A DNA stretch of 64,000 bases from Saccharothrix deserti (GCF_009769385.1 NZ_VKAB01000001.1:124001-188000), one strand, 5' to 3'; positions 1-9,367 are shown, numbered from the stretch's first letter. The notes: generated from the letters alone by a model not told the origin. Numbers and translations: made by a program.

Positions 1-1
1 C

Positions 2-196
2 GACCTGGCGTACGCGTTGGCCGGTGACTGCCTGCTGACGTTGGAGGACCGGCAGCGACTGCTGGAGGAGACGTCGCCCGCCCGGCGGCTGCGCCTGGTG
101 CGGAAAGTGCTGCACCGGGAGGCGGGCATTGTCGACGCGCTGAGCGCCGTGCCCGCGCCGTTGTCCGAATTGGGGCACCTGCCGCATCGCAATTGA
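2..196 (+). CDS. LON substrate-binding-domain protein, C-terminal end (partial)
   Basis: The 5' end lies outside the window; 64 codons and a TGA stop are visible. The peptide runs D-L-A-Y-A-L-A-G-D, then L-L-T-L-E-D-R-Q-R-L-L-E and ends in L-P-H-R-N. The 'LEDRQRLLE' helix followed by an R/E-rich amphipathic helix is typical of the end of the stand-alone LON (peptidase S16 N-terminal) domain proteins of actinobacteria. These lack the ATPase and protease domains and have no firmly known role. Assigned from this short tail only. The aroD gene follows 31 bases downstream on the same strand. Confidence 0.6.
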   Translation, partial: DLAYALAGDCLLTLEDRQRLLEETSPARRLRLVRKVLHREAGIVDALSAVPAPLSELGHLPHRN

Positions 197-227
197 CCGG
201 CTTTAATGGCGGTGTAGGATACCGCGC

Positions 228-950
228 ATGAATACCATGCGCGCACTATTGGACAGCGGTACCCCTCTTGTCGCGGTCAGCTTCGGTGACGACGACAGCG
301 AGCAGGCCGCCAAAGAAGCACTGACCCTCGGCGTCGATGTCGCCGAATTGCGCATCGACCGGTTCTCCCGAACCGATATGGGTCACGTCCTGGAACAGGT
401 TCACGCTTTCCGGGGTCTGCCGATTCTGGCGACCGTGCGTTCGGCCAACGAGGGCGGCGGGTGGAGCGGCACCGAGGAGGAGCGACTTGAGCTGTTCAGG
501 GGGGTCGCGTCGCTGGTCGACGCGGTGGACGTGGAACTGTCGTCGCACGAGATCCTGGCGGATGTGATCGGTTCCGCGCACGAGCACGGCGCGTTGGCGA
601 TCGTTTCCCACCACAATTTCGACAACACGCCGGAGCTCGACGAGCTCAAAGCGGTCGTGCGTGACGCAAAAGATGCCGGCGCCGATATCGTCAAAGTTTC
701 GACCATGGCGACGACCGGTGCGGATGTGAAAGTACTGGCGTCACTGCTGCTGGACGCGGGCGACACGGAAATGATCGTCATCGCAATGGGCGCCATCGGC
801 ACGGCGTCGCGGATCTTCTTTCCCGCTCTCGGTTCGCGGTTGACTTACACGTTCATCGGCCACCAGCCCACGTCGGGACAACTCGACTTCGCCGAGACCG
901 TCGGCCTGCTGCGCAAGTTCTACCCGGACTACGACCGGCGGAGGAGGTGA
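228..950 (+). CDS. aroD: Type I 3-dehydroquinate dehydratase
   Basis: 240 aa, the usual size for a class I dehydroquinase, which removes water from 3-dehydroquinate through a Schiff base to give 3-dehydroshikimate. Visible family landmarks are E-L-R-I-D-R-F near residue 41 (substrate-binding Glu/Arg), A-T-V-R-S near 69, the paired histidines of V-S-H-H-N-F-D near 126 (general base), the Schiff-base lysine in I-V-K-V-S-T-M near 155, and the C-terminal G-A-I-G-T-A-S-R and G-Q-L-D-F blocks. Actinobacteria commonly use the unrelated type II enzyme (AroQ) for biosynthesis, so this type I copy may be a second or catabolic enzyme; that is inference. Two in-frame ATGs (228 and 237) are possible starts. 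Confidence 0.9.
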   Translation: MNTMRALLDSGTPLVAVSFGDDDSEQAAKEALTLGVDVAELRIDRFSRTDMGHVLEQVHAFRGLPILATVRSANEGGGWSGTEEERLELFRGVASLVDAVDVELSSHEILADVIGSAHEHGALAIVSHHNFDNTPELDELKAVVRDAKDAGADIVKVSTMATTGADVKVLASLLLDAGDTEMIVIAMGAIGTASRIFFPALGSRLTYTFIGHQPTSGQLDFAETVGLLRKFYPDYDRRRR

Positions 951-1018
951 GAGCGCTCTCATGACGGTGAGGTGACAGGGGTGTTCACGTGTTGATTCGT
1001 CCCATTGCCCTCTAGTGG

Positions 1019-1033
1019 GATTGTTCAACAATC
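1019..1033. promoter_or_regulatory. GntR-type operator palindrome upstream of MFS/D-glutamate cyclase operon
   Basis: GATTGTT-C-AACAATC is a perfect 7-bp inverted repeat with a one-base centre, placed 52 bases before the MFS start and inside the 135-base gap after aroD. The TTGT...ACAA arrangement is the kind of site bound by FadR/VanR-subfamily GntR repressors. No GntR gene is in the window, so the regulator is unidentified. Confidence 0.55.
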
Positions 1034-1085
1034 CTCTACGGTGTGCGGACGGCACCCCCTCACGGCTGCGAGGTGATCTCCCGAC

Positions 1086-2351
1086 ATGAGCACCACGGAC
1101 AGCACTACGGACAGCACCAGGACAGGCCCGTTCGCGTGGTTCCACACGCTGGGCCGCAACGGCAAGCGCGCCTTCGTCGGCGCGTTCGGCGGCTACGGCC
1201 TGGACGCGTACGACTTCCAGGTCCTGCCCCTCGGCCTGTTCGCCATCACCGCCTACTTCGGCATCACCAAGGGCGAAGCAGGCCTGCTCAACACCGTCAC
1301 CCTCGTCGTCTCCGCCCTCGGCGGCGCGATCGCGGGCATCCTGGCGGACCGCATCGGCCGGGTCCGCACCCTCATGATCACCGTCATCACGTACGCCGTG
1401 TTCACGGTCCTGTGCGGCTTCGCCACCAGCTACGAGATGCTGATGGTGTTCCGCGCCCTCCAGGGCCTCGGCTTCGGCGGCGAGTGGGCGGCCGGCGCGA
1501 TCCTCGTCGCCGAGTACTGCAAACCCCAGTACCGGGGCCGGACGGTCGCGTTCATCCAGAGCTCGTGGGCCGTCGGCTGGGGCCTCAGCGTCATCGTCTA
1601 CACCGTGGTGTTCAGCTTCCTGCCCCAGGACATCGCCTGGCGCGTGCTGTTCTGGACCGGCGCGATCCCCGCCCTCCTCGTCTTCTACGTCCGCCGCAAC
1701 GTCAAGGACGCCCCGAAGGCCGAGCAGGCGCTCCAGACCAGCCCGCGCAAGGGTCGGTTCAGGGCCATCTTCCAGGGCGAACTGGGCCGCACCACCCTGT
1801 TCGCCGCGCTCCTGGCCACCGGCGTCCAAGGCGGCTACTACACCCTCGCCAGTTGGGTGCCGACGTTCCTCAAGACCGAACGCGGCCTCAGCGTCGTCGG
1901 CACCGGCGGCTACCTCGCCCTGCTGATCAGCGGCGCGTTCGCCGGCTACATCACCGGCGGCTACCTGACCGACCGACTCGGCCGCAAGCGCACCTTCACC
2001 CTGTTCGCCGTGCTCAGCGCGATCCTCATCGTCCTGTTCACCCAGATACCGGCGGGCGCGAACGGGCTGATCCTGCTGGTCACGTTCCCGCTCGGGTTCA
2101 CCACGTCGGCGATCTTCAGCGGTTTCGGCTCGTTCCTGGCCGAGCTGTACCCGACCGAGCTGCGCGGCACCGGCCAGGGCTTCACCTACAACTTCGGCCG
2201 CGCGGTCGGCGCGCTGTTCCCGACCCTGGTGGGATTCCTGGCGGAGAGCATGGGCGTCGGCGGCGCGATGATCTTCGGTGCGGCCGGTTACGGCATCGCC
2301 GTCGTGGCGCTCCTCGGCCTCCCCGAGACGAAGGGCGTCGAGCTGAAATGA
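1086..2351 (+). CDS. MFS transporter, sugar-acid/aromatic-acid symporter type
   Basis: 421 aa with about 12 predicted membrane segments. MFS signatures are visible: the D-R-I-G-R loop after TM2-3 near residue 88, [11 protein letters not shown] near 129 (typical of the SHS/AAHS symporters), and the second-half copy L-T-D-R-L-G-R-K-R near 292, where the internal duplication repeats. These features suggest import of a small carboxylate by proton symport. The substrate cannot be read from sequence. Coupling to the next gene suggests an acid such as D-glutamate or pyroglutamate, or an aromatic acid linked to aroD. Starts at ATG behind a GAGGTGAT ribosome-binding site. Confidence 0.8.
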   Translation: MSTTDSTTDSTRTGPFAWFHTLGRNGKRAFVGAFGGYGLDAYDFQVLPLGLFAITAYFGITKGEAGLLNTVTLVVSALGGAIAGILADRIGRVRTLMITVITYAVFTVLCGFATSYEMLMVFRALQGLGFGGEWAAGAILVAEYCKPQYRGRTVAFIQSSWAVGWGLSVIVYTVVFSFLPQDIAWRVLFWTGAIPALLVFYVRRNVKDAPKAEQALQTSPRKGRFRAIFQGELGRTTLFAALLATGVQGGYYTLASWVPTFLKTERGLSVVGTGGYLALLISGAFAGYITGGYLTDRLGRKRTFTLFAVLSAILIVLFTQIPAGANGLILLVTFPLGFTTSAIFSGFGSFLAELYPTELRGTGQGFTYNFGRAVGALFPTLVGFLAESMGVGGAMIFGAAGYGIAVVALLGLPETKGVELK

Positions 2352-3112
2352 CACCAGTGATGACCCCGGCGCAGGTGCGCCGGAACCACCGGGGCCCGAC
2401 GGCCGGTCTCGCGGACGGCTACGCCCAGGCCAACCTCATCGCCGTCCCCAAGGACTGGGCCTACGACGTCCTGCTGTTCACCCAGCGCAACCCCAAGCCG
2501 TGCCCGGTCCTGGACGTCACCGACGTGGGCAGCACCAGCACGGTCCTGGCGGGCAACGCGGACCTGATGCGCGACCTGCCCCGCTACCGGATCTGGGAGC
2601 ACGGTGAGCTGAAGGAGGAACCCGCCGACGCGTCCGTCCACTGGCAGGACGACCTGGTCGCGTTCCTCATCGGGTGCAGCTTCACGTTCGAGTCGGCGCT
2701 GAAGAAGGCGGACGTCCCGCTCCGGCACGTCGAGCAGCAGCGCAACGTCCCGATGTACGTGACGGACCGCGAATGCCGCCCGGCGGGCCGCCTGCACGGC
2801 CCGATGGTGGTGTCGATGCGCTACATCCCGGCCGACCTGGTCGACACGGCGACCAGGGTCACCGCCCGGATGCCCGCCGTCCACGGCGCCCCGGTCCACG
2901 TCGGCGATCCGGGGGCGCTCGGCATCGAGGACCTGGACCGGCCGGACTTCGGCGACCGCACCGACCCGCACGAGGGCGACGTGCCGGTCTTCTGGGCGTG
3001 CGGCGTGACACCGCAGGCCGCGGTGATGGCGTCGAAACCGCCGTTCGCGATCACCCACGCGCCGGGCCACATGTTCGTCACCGACGTGCCCGACACCGCG
3101 TACCAGCTGTAA
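2348..3112 (+). CDS. D-glutamate cyclase-like protein (DUF1445, putative hydro-lyase)
   Basis: 254 aa, matching the YcsI/DUF1445 family by the N-terminal 'G-x-x-x-G-Y-A-Q-A-N-L', the central '[10 protein letters not shown]', 'G-P-M-V-V-S-M-R' and the C-terminal 'F-W-A-C-G-V-T-P-Q' and '[10 protein letters not shown]'. A mammalian family member makes 5-oxo-D-proline from D-glutamate; bacterial members are mostly labelled putative hydro-lyases. The ATG overlaps the transporter stop (ATGA), so the two are translationally coupled and probably act on the same substrate. No 5-oxoprolinase gene is visible nearby. The function remains an inference from family and context. Confidence 0.8.
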   Translation: MTPVMTPAQVRRNHRGPTAGLADGYAQANLIAVPKDWAYDVLLFTQRNPKPCPVLDVTDVGSTSTVLAGNADLMRDLPRYRIWEHGELKEEPADASVHWQDDLVAFLIGCSFTFESALKKADVPLRHVEQQRNVPMYVTDRECRPAGRLHGPMVVSMRYIPADLVDTATRVTARMPAVHGAPVHVGDPGALGIEDLDRPDFGDRTDPHEGDVPVFWACGVTPQAAVMASKPPFAITHAPGHMFVTDVPDTAYQL

Positions 3113-3124
3113 CCGGACCGGGCT

Positions 3125-3721
3125 CTAACCCAACCGTCGGCCGAGGTCGTCCAAACCGTTCCACGCGGCCAGGCAGCCGTACGCCAGCGCCGTGCCCAAG
3201 GGCCACGCCAGCACGCCCCACGACGTCTCCAGCACCGGGGCCAGGGCGATGACGTCACCGACCCCGGGCGCGGCGCCGACGGCGTACCTGCCGCCGGCCG
3301 CACCGGTGCCGGTCAGCTGACCCAGGTAGGCCGCCACGACCGACCCGAGCGTGGCCGCCACCATCACCACCGGCCCGCGCCGTTCCCGCAGCATCCACAC
3401 CGCGATACCGGTGATCAGCCCGGCGGCCAACCCCATCAGCACGAACAGCATCAGCCCGTCGAGCCGGTGGTAGCTCTCACCGGTCACCGGGACCATCGTC
3501 CCGTCCTGCTGCACCACCACGTTCTGCGGCGGCGCGAGCCACGCCCACAGCCACCCCAGGGGCAGCCCGAACAGCGAGATCGCGGACAGCACGGAGAACG
3601 CGGGCAACAGGTCGCGCTTCACCACCACCCGTGGCCGGTGCACCACGTAGTAGTACTCGAACGCCGGCGCGGGTGGCACCCGAACGGGCATCGCCCGCTC
3701 GTCCACCGGTTGCTCCGCCAC
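3125..3721 (-). CDS. DUF2567 membrane protein downstream of bioB-bsaP
   Basis: 198 aa from a GTG at 3721 that sits 6 bases after a GGAGGT ribosome-binding site; the frame is also open to 3739. A short tyrosine-rich N-terminus (E-Y-Y-Y-V-V) precedes about four hydrophobic segments. It corresponds in position and character to the membrane protein that follows bioB and bsaP in Mycobacterium tuberculosis (the Rv1591 position). Conservation of this order suggests a role tied to biotin synthesis or to the same operon, but no catalytic motif is visible and the function is unknown. Confidence 0.65.
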   Translation of the reverse strand: MAEQPVDERAMPVRVPPAPAFEYYYVVHRPRVVVKRDLLPAFSVLSAISLFGLPLGWLWAWLAPPQNVVVQQDGTMVPVTGESYHRLDGLMLFVLMGLAAGLITGIAVWMLRERRGPVVMVAATLGSVVAAYLGQLTGTGAAGGRYAVGAAPGVGDVIALAPVLETSWGVLAWPLGTALAYGCLAAWNGLDDLGRRLG

Positions 3722-3761
3722 CCGACGACCTCCCTGCACCCGTGACCAGATGCAGGGCAGG

Positions 3762-3980
3762 TTACCGCGCTGAGGTGATCTCGCCGTGACGGCTGCACGC
3801 GGCGGTCCAGCCGGCCGGGGTCACCTGCACCACCATCCGCCGCGCGCACTCGCCGCAGAACCGCGGCGGGTCGATCACACCGAGCCGCGAGGCGCACGCC
3901 GAGTGGTCGACTTCGGTCTGGTCGTCGGCCCCGCCGACGCCGACTCCGACGCGCGCCTTGCCGCAATAACCGCAGTACAT
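3762..3980 (-). CDS. bsaP: Biotin synthase auxiliary protein BsaP
   Basis: 72 aa cysteine-rich protein that begins on the TGATG overlap with the bioB stop (ATG at 3980; a GTG three bases upstream is also in frame). Visible cysteine motifs are C-G-Y-C-G-K at residues 3-8, H-S-A-C-A near 27, C-G-E-C-A-R-R near 43 and a late C-S-R-H-G. Position directly after bioB, size and the CxxC pairs match the mycobacterial auxiliary protein (Rv1590 position) that supports BioB turnover, probably through an iron-sulfur cluster. The role is transferred from the family; cluster binding is inferred from the cysteines. Confidence 0.82.
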   Translation of the reverse strand: MYCGYCGKARVGVGVGGADDQTEVDHSACASRLGVIDPPRFCGECARRMVVQVTPAGWTAACSRHGEITSAR

Positions 3981-4996
3981 CACAGGGTCTTGCTCAGTTC
4001 CTTGATCGGCATGGACAGCTCGTCCAGCATGTCGAGGTCGTCCTGGGCCGGGCGGCCGAGGTTGGTCAGGTAGTTGCCGACGATGATCGCGTTGACGCCG
4101 CCGAGCATGCCCTGCTTCGCGCCGAGGTCGCCGAAGGTCAGCTCACGGCCGCCGGCGAAGCGCAGGATCGTGCGCGGCAGGGCGAGCCGGAACGCGCCGA
4201 CGGCCCGCAGCGCGTCGGGGCCCTCCACGACCGGGTAGTTCTCGTACGGGGTGCCGGGGTTCGGGATGAGGAAGTTCAGCGGCACCTCGTCGGGCTCCAG
4301 CGCGGCCAGCTGCACGGCGAACTCGGCGCGCTGGGCCAGCGTCTCGCCCATGCCGATGATGCCGCCGCAGCAGACCTCCATGCCCGCGTCGCGGATCATC
4401 TTCAGCGTGTCCCACCGCTCTTCCCACGAGTGCGTGGTGACCACGTTGGGGAAGTGCGAGCGGGCCGTCTCCAGGTTGTGGTTGTAGCGGTGGACGCCCA
4501 TCTCCACCAGCTCGTCCACCTGCTCCTGGGTGAGCATGCCGAGCGAGCACGCGATCTGGATGTCGTTGCCGTCCTCGCGGATGGCCTTGATGCCGTCCCG
4601 CACCTGCGACAGCAGCCTCTTGTCCGGCCCGCGCACGGCGGCGACGATGCAGAACTCGGTCGCGCCGGTCTCGGCGGTCTGCCGGGCCGCCTTCACCAGG
4701 CCGGGGATGTCCAGCCACGCCGAGCGCACCGGCGAGGGGAACTGGCCGGACTGGGAGCAGAAGTGGCAGTCCTCGGGGCAGCCGCCGGTCTTCAGCGACA
4801 CGATGCCCTCGACCTCGACCTCCGGACCGCACCAGCGCATCCGCACCGCGTGCGCCAGTTCCAGCAGGTCCGGGATCCGCTCGTCGGGCAGCTGGAGGAC
4901 TTCGAGCACCTGCTCCTCGGACAGTCCGACGCCCTGCTCCAGCACCTGCTCGCGGGCGACGCTGAGGACATCGAGCTGTTCAGGGGCTGCGGTCAC
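3980..4996 (-). CDS. bioB: Biotin synthase
   Basis: 338 aa radical-SAM enzyme that inserts sulfur into dethiobiotin, the last step of biotin synthesis. The [4Fe-4S]/SAM motif C-P-E-D-C-H-F-C is at residues 73-80. The cysteines and arginine of the auxiliary cluster site are present in [14 protein letters not shown] and I-L-R-F-A-G-G-R-E. The GTG at 4996 is preferred because GAGGAG lies 5 bases before it; ATG codons further upstream give a 355-aa form. It is followed by bsaP (1-base overlap) and DUF2567. The upstream gene bioD ends about 110 bases earlier on the same strand. Confidence 0.95.
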   Translation of the reverse strand: MTAAPEQLDVLSVAREQVLEQGVGLSEEQVLEVLQLPDERIPDLLELAHAVRMRWCGPEVEVEGIVSLKTGGCPEDCHFCSQSGQFPSPVRSAWLDIPGLVKAARQTAETGATEFCIVAAVRGPDKRLLSQVRDGIKAIREDGNDIQIACSLGMLTQEQVDELVEMGVHRYNHNLETARSHFPNVVTTHSWEERWDTLKMIRDAGMEVCCGGIIGMGETLAQRAEFAVQLAALEPDEVPLNFLIPNPGTPYENYPVVEGPDALRAVGAFRLALPRTILRFAGGRELTFGDLGAKQGMLGGVNAIIVGNYLTNLGRPAQDDLDMLDELSMPIKELSKTL

Positions 4997-5105
4997 GACT
5001 TCTCCTCGGGGAACTCCGGCGGTCATCCGCCGTGCAGTCTGCCGCACGGACCAGTGGCCGACCCAGCGACGTGCGTCACTGGTTCGTTCAACCGGCGCGG
5101 GCGGG

Positions 5106-5822
5106 TCAGCAGGTGTGCGGTGCGGCGAACTTCTCCGGGTCGAAGTTGCCGCCGAACCACGGCGACAGGGCCCCGCGGGCCATCTCCACGAACTCCGCCC
5201 GGTCCAGGGACGCCGCGCCGTCGGGCAGCACGCCGAGCAGCGGCGCGCCCGCGGCCTCGGGCAGGTCGACCAGGTTGGTGCGGGTGGCCAGGTCGGGCGC
5301 GGCGGGCCAGCGGCCCACCACCACGCCGATGGACTCCAGCCCGCGTCGCAGCAGGGCCTCGGCGGTCAGCGCGGCCATGTTCAACGTGCCGAGGCCGGCG
5401 TGCGCGACGAGCAGCACCGGGGCGTTGAGCGCCCACGCGGCGTCGGCGATGGTCGAGCCGGCGGCGTCGAACCGGACCAGCAGCCCGCCCGCGCCCTCGA
5501 CCAGCACGAGGTCGTGCGTCTCGTCCAGGGCGACGGTCGCCGCGGCGACCTCGCTGGGGTGCACGGTGGACATCCCGGACCGGCGCGCGGCCGTGGCGGG
5601 AGCCAGCGGTTCCGGGTATCGGCGCAGCTCACGGGTGGTGACCGGACCCGCGAGTCGGACCACCTCGGCGAGGTCGCCCGGCTCGCCGTCGGCGACGCCG
5701 GTCTGCGCGGGCTTGAGCACGGCGACCCGCCGACCGTCGGCGACGGCCAGCGCCGCCAGAGCGGCGACGACCACCGTCTTGCCGACCTCGGTGCCCGTGC
5801 CGGTGATCACGAGGACGCTCAC
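5106..5822 (-). CDS. bioD: Dethiobiotin synthetase
   Basis: 238 aa ATP-dependent enzyme that closes the ureido ring of dethiobiotin from 7,8-diaminopelargonate and CO2. The P-loop is at the extreme N-terminus, [10 protein letters not shown], followed by V-L-K-P-A-Q-T-G near residue 35 and V-E-G-A-G-G-L-L-V near 110, all diagnostic. The start is GTG at 5822, placing the P-loop at residues 8-17; the longer open frame to 6299 runs antisense to glutaredoxin and is not used. bioD lies upstream of bioB on the same strand. bioA is separated from it by two genes on the other strand. Confidence 0.95.
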   Translation of the reverse strand: MSVLVITGTGTEVGKTVVVAALAALAVADGRRVAVLKPAQTGVADGEPGDLAEVVRLAGPVTTRELRRYPEPLAPATAARRSGMSTVHPSEVAAATVALDETHDLVLVEGAGGLLVRFDAAGSTIADAAWALNAPVLLVAHAGLGTLNMAALTAEALLRRGLESIGVVVGRWPAAPDLATRTNLVDLPEAAGAPLLGVLPDGAASLDRAEFVEMARGALSPWFGGNFDPEKFAAPHTC

Positions 5823-5882
5823 GGGCACCCACCCTAGGCCTATCCGGAGCGTCACGGGTCTCCGCGTTCTAGAGTCACCGCT

Positions 5883-6122
5883 ATGGGTGAGATCGTTCTG
5901 TACGGAGCGAACTGGTGCGGCGACTGCCGCCGGGCCAAGGCATGGCTGCGGGAGCACGAAGTGCCGTTCACGGAGGTCGACGTCGAGCAAGACGACGCGG
6001 CCCGCGACCGGGCGATCGAGTTCGCCGGTGGGCGCAAGAACATCCCGGTGATCGTGCTGCCCGACGGCCGGGTGCTGGTCGAGCCGACGAACACCGACCT
6101 CGCCGCCGCCGTCGAAGCCTGA
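5883..6122 (+). CDS. Glutaredoxin/mycoredoxin-like protein
   Basis: 79 aa thioredoxin-fold protein with active site W-C-G-D-C-R-R-A-K at residues 11-19, a cis-proline block N-I-P-V-I-V-L-P near 53 and a C-terminal helix. The CxxC arrangement and size fit the small actinobacterial glutaredoxin-like proteins that reduce mycothiol or protein mixed disulfides. It is divergent from bioD with 60 bases between starts. One base separates its stop from the next gene, so the two form an operon. Confidence 0.85.
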   Translation: MGEIVLYGANWCGDCRRAKAWLREHEVPFTEVDVEQDDAARDRAIEFAGGRKNIPVIVLPDGRVLVEPTNTDLAAAVEA

Positions 6123-6123
6123 C

Positions 6124-6792
6124 TTGGCCGACAAGAAGAAGCGCCGCCGGGCCCGTGCGGCGGCGGAGCGCGCGCGGATAGCAGCGGAGAAAGAGCCGGT
6201 GGACTGGCCGGGCCCTCCCCCGCCGCCCATGCCCGTCGCACAGCCGGACACGCTGGAGAAGCTGGGCGACCGGTTGTTCCGATGGCACTGGGTCGTCACG
6301 GTCCTCGTGGTGCTGGTCGGCCTCGCCGCGGAGATCGCGGGCCACTACTACCTGTGGAGCGCGGTGTTCCCGGCCCTGGGCGCCGCCGTGGGTGGGGTGC
6401 CGGTCGTGTCGACGGTGGTCGGCTGGCTGTTCGGCAGCGGCGCGTTCATGGCGTGGGGCGTGCTGCTGGTCAACCAGAAGAGCTTGAAACCCAAGACGGT
6501 GGACCGGTTGCGGGTCGTCGCGTGGTTGTGGACAGCGGTCGCGTTCATGTGCATTCCGAGCGACCACGCCGACAGCATCTCGCTGCCCACGGACTTCTGG
6601 GCGGGCGCGTACGCGAGCGCGTACGGCGTGGCGATCGCACCGGCAGCCGCCGTGATGTTCGCCGGTGGTCGGTGGCTGGCCGAGAAGGTGTTCGAGCGTG
6701 AGGTCGAGCCTGCCGGCCGGGTCCTGGGCTGGATCTGCGTCGGTTACGCGACGCTGCTGCTGGTGTGGGGCTCAACCCTGCTGCGCATGTGA
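6124..6792 (+). CDS. Hypothetical membrane protein following glutaredoxin
   Basis: 222 aa from a TTG at 6124, one base after the glutaredoxin stop. A very basic N-terminus (K-K-K-R-R-R-A-R) and a proline run (P-G-P-P-P-P-P-M) precede about five hydrophobic segments (roughly residues 55-75, 80-110, 125-145, 160-180, 200-220). No known catalytic motif is seen. Its last 21 bases overlap the 3' end of bioA on the other strand. Function unknown; tight coupling suggests co-expression with the glutaredoxin. Confidence 0.6.
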   Translation: MADKKKRRRARAAAERARIAAEKEPVDWPGPPPPPMPVAQPDTLEKLGDRLFRWHWVVTVLVVLVGLAAEIAGHYYLWSAVFPALGAAVGGVPVVSTVVGWLFGSGAFMAWGVLLVNQKSLKPKTVDRLRVVAWLWTAVAFMCIPSDHADSISLPTDFWAGAYASAYGVAIAPAAAVMFAGGRWLAEKVFEREVEPAGRVLGWICVGYATLLLVWGSTLLRM

Positions 6793-8040
6793 CGCCTCGG
6801 CCGCGGCGACGACGGCCGCGCTGATCGCGGCCACGTCGTCGTCCGTGCTGACGAACGGCGGCATGGTGTAGATCAGGTCGCGGAACGGCCGCAGCCACAC
6901 GCCGTGGTCGACGGCCGCGGCGGTGGCGGCGGCCATGTCCACCGGGTGGTCGAGCTGCACGACGCCGATCGCGCCGAGCACCCGCACGTCACCGGGCGCC
7001 TGCGCCAGCCCGGACCGCAGCCCGGCCTCGATCCGCCGCACCGACCCTCGCCAGTCCTGCGACAACAGCAGGTCGGTGGACGCCAGCGCCACCGCCGAGG
7101 CCAGCGGGTTGCCCATGAACGTCGGGCCGTGCGCCAGCACCGGCACCTCGCCCCGCGAGATTCCGTCCGCCACCCGCGAGGTGCACAAGGTGGCCGCCAT
7201 CGACAGGTAACCGCCGGTCAGCGCCTTGCCCAGGCACATGATGTCGGGGCTGATCGCGGCGTGGTCGGCGGCGAACAGCTCGCCGGTGCGGCCGAACCCG
7301 GTGGCGATCTCGTCGAAGATCAGCAGCACGTCGTTGGCCAGCGTCAGCTCGCGCAGCACGTGCAGGTAGCGAGGGTCGTGGAAGCGCATCCCGCCCGCGC
7401 CCTGCACGACCGGCTCCACGATGACCGCGGCCAGTTCGTCGGCGTGCCGCTCGATCAGGTCGGCCAGCTCCTGGACGTACGCGGTCTCCAGGTCGCGCGG
7501 CGGCGCGGACGCGAACACCTGGTCCGGCAGCACGCCCCGCCACAGCGAGTGCATCCCGCCCTCCGGGTCGCACACGGCCATCGGCTGGAACGTGTCCCCG
7601 TGGTACCCGCCGCGCCACGTCAGCAGCCGCCGCTTCTCCGGCCGCCGCCGCGAGCGCCAGTACTGCAACGCCATCTTGATCGCGACCTCGACCGACACCG
7701 AGCCGGAGTCGCACAGGAACACGTGCTGCAACGGCTCGGGCGTGATCTCCACCAGCCGCGCCGACAACGCCACCGCCGGCTCGTGGGTGAGGCCGCCGAA
7801 CATCACGTGGCTCATCCGGCCGAGCTGGTCGCGCACCGCGGCGTCGAGCACCGGGTGCCGGTAGCCGTGGATCGCGGCCCACCACGACGACATGCCGTCG
7901 ACCAGCTCGCGCCCGTCGTCCAGCCGGAGCCGGACACCCTCCGCCGACGAGACCACGAGCGGCTGGTGGGTGCCCGGCATCGGGCCGTACGGGTGCCAGA
8001 CGTGCGCCTGGTCCAGCTTCAGCAGCTCATCGCGCTCCAC
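6772..8040 (-). CDS. bioA: Adenosylmethionine-8-amino-7-oxononanoate aminotransferase
   Basis: 422 aa PLP enzyme of fold type I that transfers the amino group of SAM to KAPA, giving DAPA. Diagnostic blocks are H-V-W-H-P-Y near residue 13, S-S-W-W-A-A near 52, G-S-V-S-V-E near 111, Y-H-G-D-T near 145, [11 protein letters not shown] near 246 and the PLP lysine in L-G-K-A-L-T-G-G near 276. The only sensible start is GTG at 8040, inside the 3' end of the P450 gene (14-base overlap). It is thus translationally coupled to the P450. bioF is not in the window. Confidence 0.95.
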   Translation of the reverse strand: MERDELLKLDQAHVWHPYGPMPGTHQPLVVSSAEGVRLRLDDGRELVDGMSSWWAAIHGYRHPVLDAAVRDQLGRMSHVMFGGLTHEPAVALSARLVEITPEPLQHVFLCDSGSVSVEVAIKMALQYWRSRRRPEKRRLLTWRGGYHGDTFQPMAVCDPEGGMHSLWRGVLPDQVFASAPPRDLETAYVQELADLIERHADELAAVIVEPVVQGAGGMRFHDPRYLHVLRELTLANDVLLIFDEIATGFGRTGELFAADHAAISPDIMCLGKALTGGYLSMAATLCTSRVADGISRGEVPVLAHGPTFMGNPLASAVALASTDLLLSQDWRGSVRRIEAGLRSGLAQAPGDVRVLGAIGVVQLDHPVDMAAATAAAVDHGVWLRPFRDLIYTMPPFVSTDDDVAAISAAVVAAAEASHAQQG

Positions 8041-9280
8041 GGGGCGTGAGGCTAACCGGCAGCGCCTCCAGCCCGCGAATGAGCGTGCCCGGCCGCCACT
8101 TCAGCGCGTCCGGCTCGGCCGCCGGGGCGATGTCGAACCGGTCCAGCAGCGAGCCGACCGCGATCTCGCCCTCCATCCGGGCCAGCGGCGCGCCCAGGCA
8201 GTAGTGCACGCCGTGCCCGAACGCCAGGTGCCCGCCGGCGGGCCGGGTGATGTCGAACCGGTCCGCGTCCGGGAACTTCGACCCGTCGCGGTTGGCGCCG
8301 CTCAGCGCCACCACGACCACGCTGTCCTTCGGGATGACCACGTCGCCCAGCTCGACGTCCTCGTTGGTGAAGCGCATCGTGGCCTGGTTGACCGGGCTCT
8401 CGTAGCGCAGGAACTCCTCCACCGCGCCCGGCAGCAGCGACCGGTCGGCGCGCAGCTTCTCCAGCTGGTCGGGGTTGCGCAGCAGGTGGTGCACGCCGTT
8501 GGTGATCAGGTTGACGGTCGTCTCGTGCCCGGCGACCAGCAGCAGGAACGCCATGGCGATCAGCTCCATCGGGTCGAGCCGGTCACCGTCCTCGTCGGCG
8601 TGCACCAACGCCGAGAAGAAGTCGTCACCGGGGTCGGCCTTCTTGTTCTCGACCAGCCGTGCCAGGTAGGCCGCCATCTTGCCGCCGGCCTCCTGCAAGT
8701 CGGCCCCGTCCCCGTTGCCACCGCCGACCAGCACGTTCGACCACACGCGGAAGTCGTCGCGCTCGTCCATCGGCACGTCGAGCATCTCGCAGATGACCGT
8801 GATGGGCAGCGGGAACGCCAGCGCGTCCACCACGTCCACCACGTCCACCGCGTCCACCTCGGACCGGGTCGCCATCTCGTCCAGCAGCCCGTCGGTGATC
8901 TCCTGGATGCGGGGCCGAAGCTGCTCGACCCGCCGGGCGGTGAACGCCTTGGTGACGAGCTTGCGCAGCCGGGTGTGGTCCGGCGGGTCCATGTTCAGCA
9001 TGTGCTTGACCAGGGACTGGTCGAACTCGATGACCCCCTCGTCGCGCCCGACCCGGTTGAGCGCCATGACTTCCGGGAAGCGCTCGTAGTGCTTGCTGAA
9101 CCGCGGGTCCGCGAGCGCCAGCCGAGCCTCCTCGTACCGGGTGACGAGCCACGCCTTCGTGCCGCGCGGCAGCACGATCTCGCTCGCCGCGGCCTGCTCG
9201 CGCAGCCGGGCGTGGTAGGCGTGCGGGTCGGCGAAGTACTCCTCGCCGAGCACGTCCAGACCGGCGATCTTCTCCCCCAA
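8027..9280 (-). CDS. Cytochrome P450 coupled to bioA (CYP107-like)
   Basis: 417 aa soluble bacterial P450. The I-helix oxygen-activation motif A-G-H-E-T-T appears near residue 242, the K-helix E-E-F-L-R-Y near 280 and the heme-binding loop [11 protein letters not shown] near 346. The start is TTG at 9280, preceded at good spacing by GAGGAGG (9290-9296); no upstream ATG/GTG is in frame. The 3' end overlaps the bioA start by 14 bases, so the pair is an operon. Bacillus BioI (CYP107H) cleaves acyl-ACP to supply pimelate, which makes a biotin-precursor role attractive here, but substrate cannot be deduced. A four-unit 9-bp repeat (8824-8859) encodes a V-D-V-V-D-V-V-D stretch. Confidence 0.88.
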   Translation of the reverse strand: MGEKIAGLDVLGEEYFADPHAYHARLREQAAASEIVLPRGTKAWLVTRYEEARLALADPRFSKHYERFPEVMALNRVGRDEGVIEFDQSLVKHMLNMDPPDHTRLRKLVTKAFTARRVEQLRPRIQEITDGLLDEMATRSEVDAVDVVDVVDALAFPLPITVICEMLDVPMDERDDFRVWSNVLVGGGNGDGADLQEAGGKMAAYLARLVENKKADPGDDFFSALVHADEDGDRLDPMELIAMAFLLLVAGHETTVNLITNGVHHLLRNPDQLEKLRADRSLLPGAVEEFLRYESPVNQATMRFTNEDVELGDVVIPKDSVVVVALSGANRDGSKFPDADRFDITRPAGGHLAFGHGVHYCLGAPLARMEGEIAVGSLLDRFDIAPAAEPDALKWRPGTLIRGLEALPVSLTPRGAR

Positions 9281-9297
9281 GGGGATCCCCTCCTCGT

Positions 9298-9320
9298 TTG
9301 AGTAAACCCTGTTTACTCAA
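9298..9320. promoter_or_regulatory. Perfect 10-3-10 operator-like palindrome before P450-bioA
   Basis: TTGAGTAAAC-CCT-GTTTACTCAA is a perfect 10-bp inverted repeat with a 3-base spacer. It abuts the P450 ribosome-binding site and lies 18 bases from its TTG start. The 87-base gap to dnaE must also hold the promoter. The TAAAC-N3-GTTTA core has the shape of TetR-family sites. BioQ, the TetR repressor of biotin genes in corynebacteria and mycobacteria, binds a related A-A-C-N3-G-T-T palindrome. The regulator gene is not visible here. Confidence 0.7.
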
Positions 9321-9367
9321 CGAGTCGAGGTTCCCTCGTGTCCCCGGATACGACCTATGTCACCCGA

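Noticed and set aside
8027..9280. Naming the P450 as BioI
   Set aside because: Only the link to bioA supports it. The sequence shows generic CYP107-like motifs, and BioI substrate specificity cannot be read from them.
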